A DNA stretch of 53,607 nt from NCBI GenBank assembly GCA_001771545.1, contig MEUC01000016.1, positions 1 to 53,607 on the forward strand. The letters are read 5' to 3'. Below the pieces are notes generated by a model. It did no database searches and was not told where the DNA came from. It worked only from the letters and a program-made list of their open reading frames with translations. Source of the stretch: a candidate division WOR-1 bacterium RIFOXYB2_FULL_42_35. Its GTDB lineage: Bacteria; Margulisbacteria; WOR-1; O2-12-FULL-45-9. Both the position numbers and the translations under genes were made by a program. Of the stretch, positions 28,696-38,265 are shown one piece after another (position 1 is the stretch's first letter; each line of letters opens with the position of its first letter).

Positions 28696-29686
28696 AGCTT
28701 CCACCCTCCTGAATCATCGCACCGCGAACTTCTCTCATTGTAATTTTTGCAATTTTTTCCGCTTTATCGGCTCCCTCGTTTAAGATTTGTTCAATCTTTC
28801 CTGGATCTTTCTCCAACTCTTTGCGTTTAGCATGAATCGGTTTTAGATAATTAATTAAAACTTCTGCCAACTCTTTTTTACAAGCCACACAACCACATTC
28901 AGCTGCGCGACACTCGGAGGCAACAACAACAGCCTTATCTTTACCAAAAACTTGATAGAACTTATAGACTGAGCAAACCCCTGGATGGCCTTTGTCAGTT
29001 TTCTTAACCCTAGCTGGGTCTGTGATCATAGTTAAAACTTTCTTGGCAATCACTTCTGGAGAATCAGAAATCGCAATAGTATTGTTAGATGATTTACTCA
29101 TCTTGCGACCATCCAAGCCTGGCAGAACAGGAAACTTGGTCAACAATTCTTTAGGTTCTGGAAAGACATCCACATACAAACTATTGAAACGACGAGCAAT
29201 TTCGCGAGTCAATTCAATATGAGGTAATTGATCCTGCCCTACTGGCACAAAATCAGCTTTATACATTAAAATATCAGCAGCCTGTAGGATCGGATACCCT
29301 AAGAAGCCATAAGTCCCTAAATCATGCCCCTTAATCTCATCAATTTTACTTTTGTAAGTCGGCACTCTTTCTAACCAAGGTAACGGAGTAATCATTGAGA
29401 ACAATAAATGGAGTTCGGCATGTTCTTTGATGTCTGACTGTTTAAAGAGCACACACTTTTTTGGATCAATACCACAAGAAAGTAAATCAATGCAGACTTG
29501 TTTAACATCTTCTTTGGATTTTGAGGTGTCGTCGTAAGTTGAAGTTAGCGCATGCCAGTCAGCAATAAAAAAGAAGCATTCGTATTGATCTTGCAGCTTA
29601 ACCCAATTCTCAATTGCGCCAATTAGATTGCCTAAATGCAACAATCCAGTTGGCTGTATGCCTGATAGGACACGTTTTTTAGCCAT
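28673..29686 (-). CDS. trpS: tryptophanyl-tRNA synthetase
   Basis: A 337-residue class I synthetase: SGIQPTGLLHLGNLIGA (HIGH-like), GQDQLPHIELTREIARRFN and GRKMSKSSNNTI (KMSKS). It charges tRNA-Trp. The promoter TTGAAC-16-TATAAT lies over the end of the upstream PBP gene, whose TAA stop is inside the -10 box. Seven bases separate the -10 from the ATG, so the message should be leaderless. Confidence 0.96.
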   Translation of the reverse strand: MAKKRVLSGIQPTGLLHLGNLIGAIENWVKLQDQYECFFFIADWHALTSTYDDTSKSKEDVKQVCIDLLSCGIDPKKCVLFKQSDIKEHAELHLLFSMITPLPWLERVPTYKSKIDEIKGHDLGTYGFLGYPILQAADILMYKADFVPVGQDQLPHIELTREIARRFNSLYVDVFPEPKELLTKFPVLPGLDGRKMSKSSNNTIAISDSPEVIAKKVLTMITDPARVKKTDKGHPGVCSVYKFYQVFGKDKAVVVASECRAAECGCVACKKELAEVLINYLKPIHAKRKELEKDPGKIEQILNEGADKAEKIAKITMREVRGAMIQEGGSYDSRSCV

Positions 29687-29693
29687 TGATTTT

Positions 29694-29721
29694 ATTATAA
29701 CACGTCCGGCTTCACGTTCAA
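29694..29721 (-). promoter_or_regulatory. promoter of trpS inside the PBP 3' end, leaderless
   Basis: TTGAAC (29721-29716), 16 bp, TATAAT (29699-29694), seven bases to the ATG. Confidence 0.7.
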
Positions 29722-31281
29722 ATAACGCAAGCTATACTCCACCACATCCTTAAACACCGGCCCGCAAACTGTTGCGCCCCAATATTTACCCCTGGGATCA
29801 TCAACGATTACGAGACAAATAACTTTGGGGTCTTTGACCGGAGCAAAGCCAATGAAGGAAGCAATATAATGCCCTTGTAGATAGCCTCGACCTCCCGGAC
29901 TGGCCTTCTGCGCTGTGCCAGTCTTCCCGGCAACAGAAAAACCCGTGATCCGACCTAGTTTGCCAGTGCCTATCTCAACCACATTCTGCAAAAGTTTTTT
30001 AACTTGATCGGCCACTTTGGCAGAAACAGCCCTCCCCCACAACTGACGTGCGTTTCCTTTAACAAATTTTCCATCACAGCTTTCAATCTTTTTGATCAGA
30101 AAAGGCTTAACTATCTCACCCTGATTGGTAAAGGCAGAAAAAGCTGCTAAAAGTTGCATTGGAGTTACAGCAATGCTTTGACCAAAGGTTATCATAGCAA
30201 TATCGGGCTTATGCCAGCGCTGCCAATGATTGACAATTCCCTTTGACTCACCATATAAACCAAAAGCAGTTGAACTGCCAAAGTTGAATTTTTTAATGCC
30301 ATTGTAGAATTTTTCCGGCCCCAATTTTAAGCCTATTTGAACTGCCCCGGTATTAATTGATTCCTCCAGCATTTTGGAAATTGTGATGCGGCTATCGGGC
30401 CAATTAATTGCGTGGGAGTTTTTAATTACTCGTCCCCCAACAGTTATAGAATCTTTGGCCTCCAGCATAGTTTCTTCAGATATAACTCCTTCTTCTAAAG
30501 CAATTGCCGTGGTAATAGTTTTAAAAGTTGAACCGGGCTCAAAAGGATCAACAACCCTCGGATGCCATAATCTTTTATCCGCACTTTTATAGGCATTAGG
30601 ATCAAAATCAGGCTTGCTGGCTAAGGCCAGGATTTCCCCAGTTTCTGCATCCATAACAATTACCGTGCCTGAAATTGCCTGGTATTTTTTGATCTGTTTC
30701 TCAATCTCCCGTTCGGCAACATACTGAATATTTTCGTCAATAGTTAAAGTAATATTCATCCCCTCTTCCCCAGCTTCCAAAACACGCAGAGCCCCATACA
30801 ATTCAACACCAGAAGGATCTCCCTCTGTTACCAGTCGGCCTTTCTTGCCACAAAGATATTCATCAAAAGAAAGTTCAACTCCGGACAAACCCTGATTGTC
30901 CAAGCCAACAAAACCCAGAAGCTGGGCGGCAACACGTTCTTTAGGGTAAAGCCGCTTTTTTTCCTTCAACAAAGCAATCTTTAGTGGCTCTTGCTCTCGA
31001 ATCTTTTCAGCTTCAGCTAAAGGCAATTTCCTGGCCAGCCAGCCATGTTTATATTTATAAAGCGAGTAAGTATCAATTGAAGTAGAAAGGATATTACCGT
31101 TACGGTCAACAATATCTCCCCGCTGAGCTGCCAGCTCAATAATCCTCGTGTGTTGATCTTGTGATTTTCCTACATAAAACGAGTGATTGAAAATCTGCAA
31201 ATTAATCAAACGGACCAAAACAGACAGCAGCAGCAGAATAAAAATTAGCAGCAAGACATAAACTCTCTGCCTATCTTGCAT
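29695..31281 (-). CDS. class B penicillin-binding protein, FtsI/PbpB type
   Basis: 528 residues: N-terminal membrane anchor (about 6-27), PBP dimer domain, and transpeptidase with EPGSTFK (active Ser), SINTG and GKTGTA boxes. It cross-links septal or lateral peptidoglycan, so the organism has a murein wall. It overlaps the end of holA by 11 bp. Whether it is FtsI or a spore-type SpoVD cannot be settled; there is no PASTA domain at the C-terminus. Confidence 0.92.
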   Translation of the reverse strand: MQDRQRVYVLLLIFILLLLSVLVRLINLQIFNHSFYVGKSQDQHTRIIELAAQRGDIVDRNGNILSTSIDTYSLYKYKHGWLARKLPLAEAEKIREQEPLKIALLKEKKRLYPKERVAAQLLGFVGLDNQGLSGVELSFDEYLCGKKGRLVTEGDPSGVELYGALRVLEAGEEGMNITLTIDENIQYVAEREIEKQIKKYQAISGTVIVMDAETGEILALASKPDFDPNAYKSADKRLWHPRVVDPFEPGSTFKTITTAIALEEGVISEETMLEAKDSITVGGRVIKNSHAINWPDSRITISKMLEESINTGAVQIGLKLGPEKFYNGIKKFNFGSSTAFGLYGESKGIVNHWQRWHKPDIAMITFGQSIAVTPMQLLAAFSAFTNQGEIVKPFLIKKIESCDGKFVKGNARQLWGRAVSAKVADQVKKLLQNVVEIGTGKLGRITGFSVAGKTGTAQKASPGGRGYLQGHYIASFIGFAPVKDPKVICLVIVDDPRGKYWGATVCGPVFKDVVEYSLRYLNVKPDVL

Positions 31282-32248
31282 GTTTATTTACCAAGTGTTT
31301 TTTTTCTGGCAGACAAAGATTGGTTAACAAGAGTTCAAACGTCGCTAACTGAGAGTGGCCACTTTTTAAAGCCAGGTCGGCCTGCAAAAGAAGCTCAAGG
31401 TTGTCTTTTAACTCTGACGCTGTAAACCCAGCTGCTTTAGCCTGACATTTTTTCACAAAATAAGGACTAGAACCTATTGCCTGGGCAATGGTTCCGGCAG
31501 TCACATTGGTTTTGGGGAAAGTTTTAATCTGCAACATGGTGCGATAATTAGTTGCCAGCAAGCCTATTAACTGGAAAAAATCAACTTTATTATTATAGAG
31601 AATACGAAAAGCTGACAGGGCTGCCTTGAGATCTTTTCTAGTTAAAGCATCCGACAAAACAAAAACACTTTTTTCTCCTGGGGAAGCTAGAATCAAGACA
31701 TCCTCACTTTTGATAGATTTGCGTTCTCCTACATAAGTAACAATTTTATTTATTTCGGAGTCAAGCTTGCGTAAATTGTTACCACAAATTTCTTGCAGTT
31801 GAGCCGCCGCACTCCGCTCGATGTTTTTATCTAGGGTCTTGCCAATCTTTATAATCCAACTAATAACCTGGTCCTGCTCCCAATCAGCAAAGGCTCTAAA
31901 CTCATAAACATCCCCGATCTTATCAACTGCCTTAAAGAATTTTGATCGTTTATCCATAGAAGCAGCCCAAAAAATCACGGTTGTACCCAGAGCTAACGAT
32001 TCCAGACTGGGAATTAAGGCTTCCCAGGTTTTTTGTTTTAAATCAAGATTCTTAATAATCAGTAAGCGCTCTCCAAAGAGCAACGGGGCTGTTTGCAAAG
32101 CATTAATAATATCTTCAAGACTAATTGACTCCGAATCAATTAGTTCGACATTTAGATCGGGATTGTCAACCTTTCTTTTTAATTCATTAACTTTTTCTTG
32201 AATTAAAAATTCCTCATCGCCATAAAATAATAAAAGCTGTTTAGCCAA
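31271..32248 (-). CDS. holA: DNA polymerase III delta subunit
   Basis: 325 residues from the TTG at 32248: LLLFYGDEEFLIQEKVNEL, PLLFGERLLIIKNLD and the C-terminal helical collar (LLQADLALKSGHSQL). It opens the sliding clamp in the clamp loader. The family normally begins just before the LLFYGDEE strand. TTG with AAAGGAG about ten bases upstream fits better than the ATG at 32293, which would lie 53 bp inside the MBL gene and add 15 poorly conserved residues. Confidence 0.88.
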   Translation of the reverse strand: MAKQLLLFYGDEEFLIQEKVNELKRKVDNPDLNVELIDSESISLEDIINALQTAPLLFGERLLIIKNLDLKQKTWEALIPSLESLALGTTVIFWAASMDKRSKFFKAVDKIGDVYEFRAFADWEQDQVISWIIKIGKTLDKNIERSAAAQLQEICGNNLRKLDSEINKIVTYVGERKSIKSEDVLILASPGEKSVFVLSDALTRKDLKAALSAFRILYNNKVDFFQLIGLLATNYRTMLQIKTFPKTNVTAGTIAQAIGSSPYFVKKCQAKAAGFTASELKDNLELLLQADLALKSGHSQLATFELLLTNLCLPEKKHLVNKHAR

Positions 32249-32792
32249 TGGTGCCAAACTCCTTTTCCTGTCCAATGGAAGTAAATTCTTCATGACCGGG
32301 ATAAACGATGGTCTCGTCAGGCAAAGCGGCTAATCTTTGCAACGATTCACTCATCTGACGTGGAGAACTGCCCTGCAGATCAACTCGACCATAGGTAGTG
32401 TAAAATAAAGTGTCACCGCTAAAGAGATGGCCCTTTGTGTACAAACATATCCCTCCAGGAGAATGACCAGGAGTATGTAGAACCTTCAAGGTAACGCGAC
32501 CAAATTTAATTTCATCTCCATCATGGAGTACCCAATCAGCTTGCCCAAGGAAATTATCCTCATGCCAAACCGTTTTTGCTTTTGTCAGCCTTTTAACGTC
32601 AGCAATTGCACCAACATGGTCATAGTGACCATGGGTAATGATTATATAGTGGACCTTTAAACCAGCTAACTCTGGCAAGATTAAATCTGCTTCATCACCG
32701 GGATCAATTACTACCGCATCATGCGTCTGTTCATCGCTGAGAATGTAACAGTTTGTCCGTAAGTATCCAACCTTAATAGTTTTAATTTGCAT
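32241..32792 (-). CDS. MBL-fold hydrolase, glyoxalase II-like
   Basis: 183 residues with the metallo-beta-lactamase signature THGHYDHVG, later HTPGHSPGG, FSGDTLF and YPGHEEFT. Probably a hydroxyacylglutathione hydrolase-like or other thioester hydrolase; the substrate is unknown. The ATG lies only 16 bp after tRNA-Thr(CGT), so the two probably share a transcript. It leads the unit MBL-holA-PBP. Confidence 0.87.
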   Translation of the reverse strand: MQIKTIKVGYLRTNCYILSDEQTHDAVVIDPGDEADLILPELAGLKVHYIIITHGHYDHVGAIADVKRLTKAKTVWHEDNFLGQADWVLHDGDEIKFGRVTLKVLHTPGHSPGGICLYTKGHLFSGDTLFYTTYGRVDLQGSSPRQMSESLQRLAALPDETIVYPGHEEFTSIGQEKEFGTIG

Positions 32793-32808
32793 TGTCTAAT
32801 TCCTAATT

Positions 32809-32881
32809 AGCCGGGAATGGGAATCGAACCCACGACCTACGCATTACGAATGCGTTGCTCTGCCAACTGAGCTATCCCGGC
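32809..32881 (-). tRNA. tRNA-Thr (CGT)
   Basis: A 73-nt cloverleaf: acceptor GCCGGGA/TCCCGGC, D-arm AGCTCAGTTGGCAGAGC, anticodon loop TTCGTAA (CGT), T-arm GGGTTCGATTCCC. No encoded CCA. Confidence 0.95.
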
Positions 32882-32913
32882 AACTAATTCAATTATATAA
32901 TAACCCGCAGGGG

Positions 32914-32943
32914 TTGTCAGCTTACACACTTTAACACTATAAT
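32914..32943 (+). promoter_or_regulatory. promoter of the FAD dehydrogenase gene, near-leaderless
   Basis: TTGTCA (32914-32919), 18 bp, TATAAT (32938-32943), ten bases to the ATG at 32954. Confidence 0.65.
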
Positions 32944-32953
32944 AGATAAAACT

Positions 32954-34528
32954 ATGGAACTTATTCTCAACAACCTAAAAGTACCAATCGAAGATGATCG
33001 CTTATCAGCTTATCAAAAATTAATCACCGGCAAGCTTGGCCTTTCCCCTTTTAACTTCAAGGTTATAAAAATTCTTAAAAAATCCCTTGATGCTCGAGAT
33101 AAAAGTCAGTTTTATTACAATCTTAATGTGTTGGTTTCTGTTCAGGATAGTTATCCCAACAGAGGCAATTACCCTGTTGTCAAAAATGAGCCTGTCCCAG
33201 AACAGGCCGGCAAACAACTTAAAGACCAGCCAATTATTATTGGCTTTGGTCCGGCAGGCATCTTTGCGGCTTTAACTTTTATTGAACAGGGAATTAAGCC
33301 AATCGTCTTTGAACGGGGCAAGAAGATAGAAGAACGACATCAAGATATTGAGAGTTTCATTAAAAACAAAGAGCTGAATCCCGAATCAAACATTCAATTT
33401 GGGGAAGGCGGAGCTGGCGCTTATTCTGACGGCAAACTTACTACTAGGACAAAAGAGACTGGTTATGTTAATAAGGTTTTGCAAACTTTTATTCGCTTTG
33501 GCGCCCCGGAAGAAATTAGCTATATCAACAAACCACATCTTGGCACAGACGTGCTAAAAACCATCATCAAGAATATTCGCGCTTATATTATTGAAAATGG
33601 CGGCAAGATTTACTATCAATCAAAGCTAACTGATTTAATCATCGAGAATAACACAGCAACAGGCGTAGTTATCAACAATCAAGACAAGCACTCTTCTGCA
33701 ACAATTATATTAGCCACTGGTCACTCAGCACGTGATACATACGAGCTACTACACAACAAAGGGATCACTTTAGAACAGAAAGCCTTTGCTGTGGGGACTA
33801 GGATTGAGCATCCAGCCGAATTAATCAACGAGATGCAGTATGGACAGAAATACAAAAACTTTCCTGGTTTAGGAGCAGCCACTTACGCAACAACCTACAA
33901 TAATCCTCAAACCAAACGTGGGGTCTTTTCTTTTTGTATGTGCCCTGGCGGTGAAGTCATCAATGCTTCATCCGAGGAAGGATTACTAACTGTGAACGGC
34001 ATGAGCAACAGTACTCGCTCTTCTCAATTTTCCAACTCTGCTATTGTAGTAAATGTTCGGCCAGAAGACTTTGCTTCAGACCATCCCTTAGCTGGCATAG
34101 AATTTCAACGTCAGGTTGAGAAGAAATCTTTTGAGGCTGGCAATAAAACTTGGTTAGCCCCGGCACAGAACCTGAAAGATTTCTTAGCAGAAAACAAATC
34201 AAACCAGCTCATCACCAATTCAAATAGGATTGGAACATTCTCCTGCGAACTAAAGGATTTTCTTCCGGAGTTTATCGTCACAGAACTAACTAATGCTTTT
34301 AGCTTTTGGCAACATAGACTGCCTGCCTTTGTTTCTGACCAAGCTATATTGATTGGAGTGGAAACCAGAACTTCTTCCCCAGTTAGAATCTGCCGTCAAG
34401 AGAATGGAGAGAGCTTAAACATTAAGAACCTCTACCCCATTGGCGAAGGTTCTGGCTATGCCGGTGGAATTACTAGCTCTGCTATTGATGGGATTAAAGT
34501 TGTGGGGAAGATTGTTCTCAGCAGTTAA
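32954..34528 (+). CDS. FAD-dependent dehydrogenase (COG2509-like)
   Basis: 524 residues. After a ~90-residue N-terminal region comes a dinucleotide-binding site IIGFGPAGIFAALTFIEQG, then GEGGAGAYSDGKLTTR, a second ATGHSARDTY stretch, FSFCMCPGGEVI and a C-terminal YPIGEGSGYAGGITSSA. This matches the uncharacterised NAD(FAD)-utilising dehydrogenases. The reaction is unknown. It is a single plus-strand gene with its own promoter between minus-strand blocks. Confidence 0.85.
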   Translation: MELILNNLKVPIEDDRLSAYQKLITGKLGLSPFNFKVIKILKKSLDARDKSQFYYNLNVLVSVQDSYPNRGNYPVVKNEPVPEQAGKQLKDQPIIIGFGPAGIFAALTFIEQGIKPIVFERGKKIEERHQDIESFIKNKELNPESNIQFGEGGAGAYSDGKLTTRTKETGYVNKVLQTFIRFGAPEEISYINKPHLGTDVLKTIIKNIRAYIIENGGKIYYQSKLTDLIIENNTATGVVINNQDKHSSATIILATGHSARDTYELLHNKGITLEQKAFAVGTRIEHPAELINEMQYGQKYKNFPGLGAATYATTYNNPQTKRGVFSFCMCPGGEVINASSEEGLLTVNGMSNSTRSSQFSNSAIVVNVRPEDFASDHPLAGIEFQRQVEKKSFEAGNKTWLAPAQNLKDFLAENKSNQLITNSNRIGTFSCELKDFLPEFIVTELTNAFSFWQHRLPAFVSDQAILIGVETRTSSPVRICRQENGESLNIKNLYPIGEGSGYAGGITSSAIDGIKVVGKIVLSS

Positions 34529-34641
34529 ACAGATTGATTATGGGCTCTCAAAAAAACACATTCTCGCCTAAGGACTAAATATCTAATATATTGAAATTTT
34601 GAGCCGTTTTCAACGATATAGGTATATGGGAGAAGCTCAAT

Positions 34642-35418
34642 ATGCCTGAAGCTCTTAGGAACACCCTTAATAGTGCTGTAAAGCAGTTAGATCCTCGATT
34701 ACAAAATCTATCATCTTGGCAACAAGTCAAACAAGCAGCAACTCAACACTCAGATCTTTTACGTCACCCAACAGAAACATCCCAAATAAGAAATTTTCAG
34801 AGGTGGATAGTTGTAAATGGCTTTAGACCCTGGGGTATTGGACAAAGAATGCATGAAGGAATGGATTTCCATGTATATAGTGATGTTAATGAGCAACCAC
34901 ACTTTGTCAGGAATTCACTACTTGTTCGTCAAATCGCTCCAGGAATATTATTACACAGAAGGCCAAATCATCTAGGTCCTTACGGCAACGTCTTCACCGT
35001 TCTTCACTCTCTACCACAAGATGGAGAAGATGCATTAATATCTGCTTATGTACACATTGAGGAAATTGATCAAGAAGCAAAAATTGGCACCCCTATGCCA
35101 ACTATGCGTACTAGCCAAGGTGGTAATTACTCTCCGGGCAAAGAGTTACTTCCTTGGATGCAACATTTGCATTTTGAGATTGGCACTATCCCCTCACATC
35201 TATTATTGGAATTATTAGAAACTGGAAAAAATCCTTGGGGCTATCAATTTGCTACTGCATTAGACAATCTTACTACATCAGAAAAAAGTTTTGGTACGGC
35301 TTCATTTTCAGATCCACTCGAAATATTCCCTCTAGCCGAACCAATTAGATATGCTAAGACTATTAAAGGGAAAATCATTATGGATAATAGCGATAAGCCA
35401 ACCAATAGATTCGAGTAA
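34642..35418 (+). CDS. M23-like zinc metallopeptidase, divergent
   Basis: 258 residues, no signal peptide seen. The Zn-ligand pattern of LytM/M23 is present: GQRMHEGMDFHV (HxxxD), AYVHIEE and LHFEIG (HxH). Residues 1-60 and the last ~60 are unassigned. M23 enzymes cut peptidoglycan peptides, but without an export signal the site of action is unclear. GGGAGAAG precedes the ATG. A weak inverted repeat (GGCTCTCAAAA / TTTTGAGCC) lies in the spacer upstream. Confidence 0.65.
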   Translation: MPEALRNTLNSAVKQLDPRLQNLSSWQQVKQAATQHSDLLRHPTETSQIRNFQRWIVVNGFRPWGIGQRMHEGMDFHVYSDVNEQPHFVRNSLLVRQIAPGILLHRRPNHLGPYGNVFTVLHSLPQDGEDALISAYVHIEEIDQEAKIGTPMPTMRTSQGGNYSPGKELLPWMQHLHFEIGTIPSHLLLELLETGKNPWGYQFATALDNLTTSEKSFGTASFSDPLEIFPLAEPIRYAKTIKGKIIMDNSDKPTNRFE

Positions 35419-35651
35419 TAACAATAACTATCTTATTTCAATATTTTTTTTTGTTAGCCCTTCGCCCAATTTCACTCGCTCGGGAGCATGCAAAGTGTTA
35501 GCAAATCCTATTTAGGGTTTCCTGTGGATAAACAGCGGGGGTTAAAATTTAGCATGGATCAGGAAACAAAAATCCTTTACTTGAAGAAAAAAACTAAAAG
35601 AAGGACGAGGACAAGGAAACAAAAACCTATATTTCATAAAGATTTTTGTCT

Positions 35652-35724
35652 AGCCGACGACCAGAGTTGAACTGGTAACCTACGCATTACAAGTGCGTTG
35701 CTCTGCCAATTGAGCTACGTCGGC
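35652..35724 (-). tRNA. tRNA-Thr (TGT)
   Basis: A 73-nt cloverleaf: acceptor GCCGACG/CGTCGGC, anticodon loop CTTGTAA (TGT), T-arm CCAGTTCAACTCTGG. It lies 7 bp downstream of the PD-(D/E)XK gene. The 233-bp region to its left, after the M23-like gene, shows no convincing feature. Confidence 0.95.
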
Positions 35725-35731
35725 ATACAAA

Positions 35732-36136
35732 TTAAAATTTGAACTCTTCAAAATCAGCGGCCCATTTTATATGTTTCTGTTGTAAATTTTTCGCTTCATC
35801 AAATCTCAATTTAATTGTAGACATATTGGGAAACTCTGACAACCTGATGAAATATATTTTATCATTATCAGGATTAAAAGCTGCCATAATATCAACATTT
35901 TGGCTTGAATATCTAATTCTACTCCAATTATTCATACTCCTCAAAGGCACTTCTAAACAGCCATTTTTAGGAGTAACAAATTTAACTTGTATCCTCTTGT
36001 ATGCCCCTGCTACTTCGCAAAGCAAATCAAAGCGATGATCTTCACCCCAAGGAAGAAAAACCTTATAACCTTTGCTAACTAGATAAGACAGAACTTTAGC
36101 TTCGGCAATACAGCCTTTTTGCTTAGTTATTGCCAT
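35732..36136 (-). CDS. PD-(D/E)XK endonuclease-like protein (PDDEXK_5 type)
   Basis: 134 residues. KGCIAEAKVLSYLVSKGY, then HRFDLLCEV and RIQVKFVTP give the E...D...QxK core of the PDDEXK_5 group, which includes group I intron-associated homing-like nucleases. It abuts tRNA-Thr and starts next to the TPR-gene stop. It may be a domesticated or mobile nuclease; no intron or recognition site is visible. The Q in QVK replaces the usual E. Confidence 0.65.
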   Translation of the reverse strand: MAITKQKGCIAEAKVLSYLVSKGYKVFLPWGEDHRFDLLCEVAGAYKRIQVKFVTPKNGCLEVPLRSMNNWSRIRYSSQNVDIMAAFNPDNDKIYFIRLSEFPNMSTIKLRFDEAKNLQQKHIKWAADFEEFKF

Positions 36137-36137
36137 T

Positions 36138-37598
36138 CTACCATCTATTCATGATCAAACGGGCATTGTCATTACTAGCAGAAACATTTTTTGTATCAAT
36201 ATCAACCAGCCAATCAAAAGATTCTAACACACCCCGCTCCTGCTCACAAACATAGCGAACAACAACGTTTTTCCCCTGTTTAGCAATCTTCCAGCCCTTT
36301 TCAACAACCGGACTGCCTAATGACTTGGTTAAAGTTATCACAGATTTAAGTGCACTCTCAATTTTCGTCCCCTTATTGGTTTTGCCCGACTTTACAATTT
36401 GCAACGAATCATCGGCTAAAGAAGGCGGCAACTTGGCCACGGTCTTAGGAAAAGTTATCTGCTTATTGTCTAATTCAAGCAAAGCAACTGACCTTGAATC
36501 AACTCCCAACAAAGCATAAACTTCCCGGTTATCGGGATCAACACCAAGGGCTGCTTTCCAGGCAGATCTGGCCTTATCGGTAAATCCTAAGTTTTTATAA
36601 CTTTGTCCCATTTCTATCCAGGAAACAAGTGAAGTTGGCTTTAAATCAATAACTTTCTGATAGGCAGTAACAGCTTCATTAAACCGCTTGGCCCTAAATT
36701 TAGCATACCCAAGGTCAAAGAACTTCTTAGCCAATAAGCCGGCAAAAACCTTGGAATCAACATCACGATCATCAAGCCGAATTGCCTCTATGATTGAATC
36801 ATGAGCAGCATCTAAGTTGCCCGCTTTGGCATAACACTTGGCTAACCAATAGTGGCCTTTGACAAATTTGGGCTCCATGGCTACGGTATTCTTATAATAT
36901 TCTACGGCCAAAGCATAATCCTTGTTAGTATAAGCTTCATAACCCAAGGCACAATATTCATCCATCGGTTCGGAAACATTAGCCGCAGCGATCCAGCCTT
37001 GCCTGCCATCTTCAAATAAGACTTTATACCAAGAAACTTTAGCCAGACCAACCACCATTGCCCCCGGCAAAATCTTCAGGCTAGAACCATCAACAACCAA
37101 AGCAGACGCAGTAGAGGAGACTGTTAACGGCCAGGCTTGCCCTTCTTCAGAATCTACTTGCTTAACTAATTTAACATCTTGCGCAGGAATCGTTTCTGAA
37201 AAGAAATCAACGGTACGCTGGATTGTGCCACGCTTGCCGGCAATGTCATATTTGACAATATGCAAACCATTGGCCACTCCATCAGGAATAATATAATTGG
37301 CTGACCAATTCAACCCGTCAGTAGAATCAAGCGTAAGCCCTTTAGGTGCAAAATCAAAGGTAGCAGACACTCCCTCAACTTTAGAAGTAACCCTAACCCC
37401 AAGATTGAGGATCCTTTCTTGCTTAACTGTCTTAGGAGAAACAAAAGCCTCCAACCAAAGCAAGGAAAGATTTTCCCCCGGCTGGGTTGGCCCAGCCTTA
37501 ATACTAACAGTTTCTCCTTCCAGATCTAAAGTCTCTACCCCAACGACCAGAGAAGCCCCCAAAATTAAAGTCATGGCAACAATAGCTATTTTTTTCAT
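36138..37598 (-). CDS. exported SH3/TPR protein
   Basis: 486 residues: signal peptide (KKIAIVAMTLILGASLVVG), ~150 residues of beta-rich Ig-like sequence, an SH3b-like segment (LKILPGAMVVG ... GRQGWIAAANV, about 175-213), then TPR repeats (about 220-370: YYKNTVAMEPKFVKGHYWL; AVTAYQKVIDLKPTSLVSW). The last ~100 residues are unassigned. It is probably a periplasmic scaffold. It lies between two other envelope genes in one unit; AGGAGAAT precedes its ATG. Confidence 0.75.
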   Translation of the reverse strand: MKKIAIVAMTLILGASLVVGVETLDLEGETVSIKAGPTQPGENLSLLWLEAFVSPKTVKQERILNLGVRVTSKVEGVSATFDFAPKGLTLDSTDGLNWSANYIIPDGVANGLHIVKYDIAGKRGTIQRTVDFFSETIPAQDVKLVKQVDSEEGQAWPLTVSSTASALVVDGSSLKILPGAMVVGLAKVSWYKVLFEDGRQGWIAAANVSEPMDEYCALGYEAYTNKDYALAVEYYKNTVAMEPKFVKGHYWLAKCYAKAGNLDAAHDSIIEAIRLDDRDVDSKVFAGLLAKKFFDLGYAKFRAKRFNEAVTAYQKVIDLKPTSLVSWIEMGQSYKNLGFTDKARSAWKAALGVDPDNREVYALLGVDSRSVALLELDNKQITFPKTVAKLPPSLADDSLQIVKSGKTNKGTKIESALKSVITLTKSLGSPVVEKGWKIAKQGKNVVVRYVCEQERGVLESFDWLVDIDTKNVSASNDNARLIMNRW

Positions 37599-37617
37599 CT
37601 CTTATTCTCCTTTTTTT

Positions 37618-38265
37618 TTAATATGTTAATAACAAATTATCGATTTTAAAATCTGCCTGTCCAGCTTGATCCCCGCTAATTACTATCAATTGCATTTTTA
37701 ATAAACCACCGGAAGCATCATCCTGATCAGGATTCCAAATGTCGTCCCCTACCCCAGGATTAGCATCCTTAAAAGCCGTAAAGGGAATTGAGGTTCTGGT
37801 AAAACCGTCTCCTTGAACCAAAATCTCTGCCACCCATTTATCATCATAAATAGCTTCGTAGTTTTTCTGGGGATCCTGCTCAATTTGATAATTCTGATTA
37901 TCATCATCGAAAAACTCAACAATCAATTTCCCTTGAAACTTCTTGTTGCCAGAAATATCAATTTGAAAACGGGAAAATCGAGCAGCATCAACACCAAGAT
38001 CTGTTCCCATGCCGCCAATATACCAATCATTTGTTTTCCCGGACAGTCTTAAAGAATAATCACCGCAAGATTCGGTTATTAAATCCCTGGCCGTTGTTTC
38101 AGGATTCTTAACAATCTCGGTCTTCACATCACCAAATCGCCACCATTTCGGATCCCGAGTAAAATTGGCATCCTCAAAATTGTCTATCAAATGAAACGAA
38201 AACTGGGCATAAGCCAGATTAGTGATGATAAATGTCAAGACAACAAGAAAGAGGAATCTTTTCAT
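37618..38265 (-). CDS. exported beta-sandwich protein, CBM-like
   Basis: 215 residues: signal peptide ending ITNLAYAQ, then a jelly-roll-like domain beginning HLIDNFEDANFTRDPKWWR with repeated SLRLSGKTNDW and FKIDNLLLTY strands. The pattern resembles carbohydrate-binding or CIA30-like domains. The ligand is unknown. The start overlaps the previous gene's stop (ATGA). Confidence 0.6.
   Translation of the reverse strand: MKRFLFLVVLTFIITNLAYAQFSFHLIDNFEDANFTRDPKWWRFGDVKTEIVKNPETTARDLITESCGDYSLRLSGKTNDWYIGGMGTDLGVDAARFSRFQIDISGNKKFQGKLIVEFFDDDNQNYQIEQDPQKNYEAIYDDKWVAEILVQGDGFTRTSIPFTAFKDANPGVGDDIWNPDQDDASGGLLKMQLIVISGDQAGQADFKIDNLLLTY

Noticed and set aside
35488..35670. 60-residue Lys/Arg-rich frame between the M23-like gene and tRNA-Thr
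   Set aside because: No ribosome-binding site, low-complexity basic sequence, and its end runs into the tRNA on the other strand.
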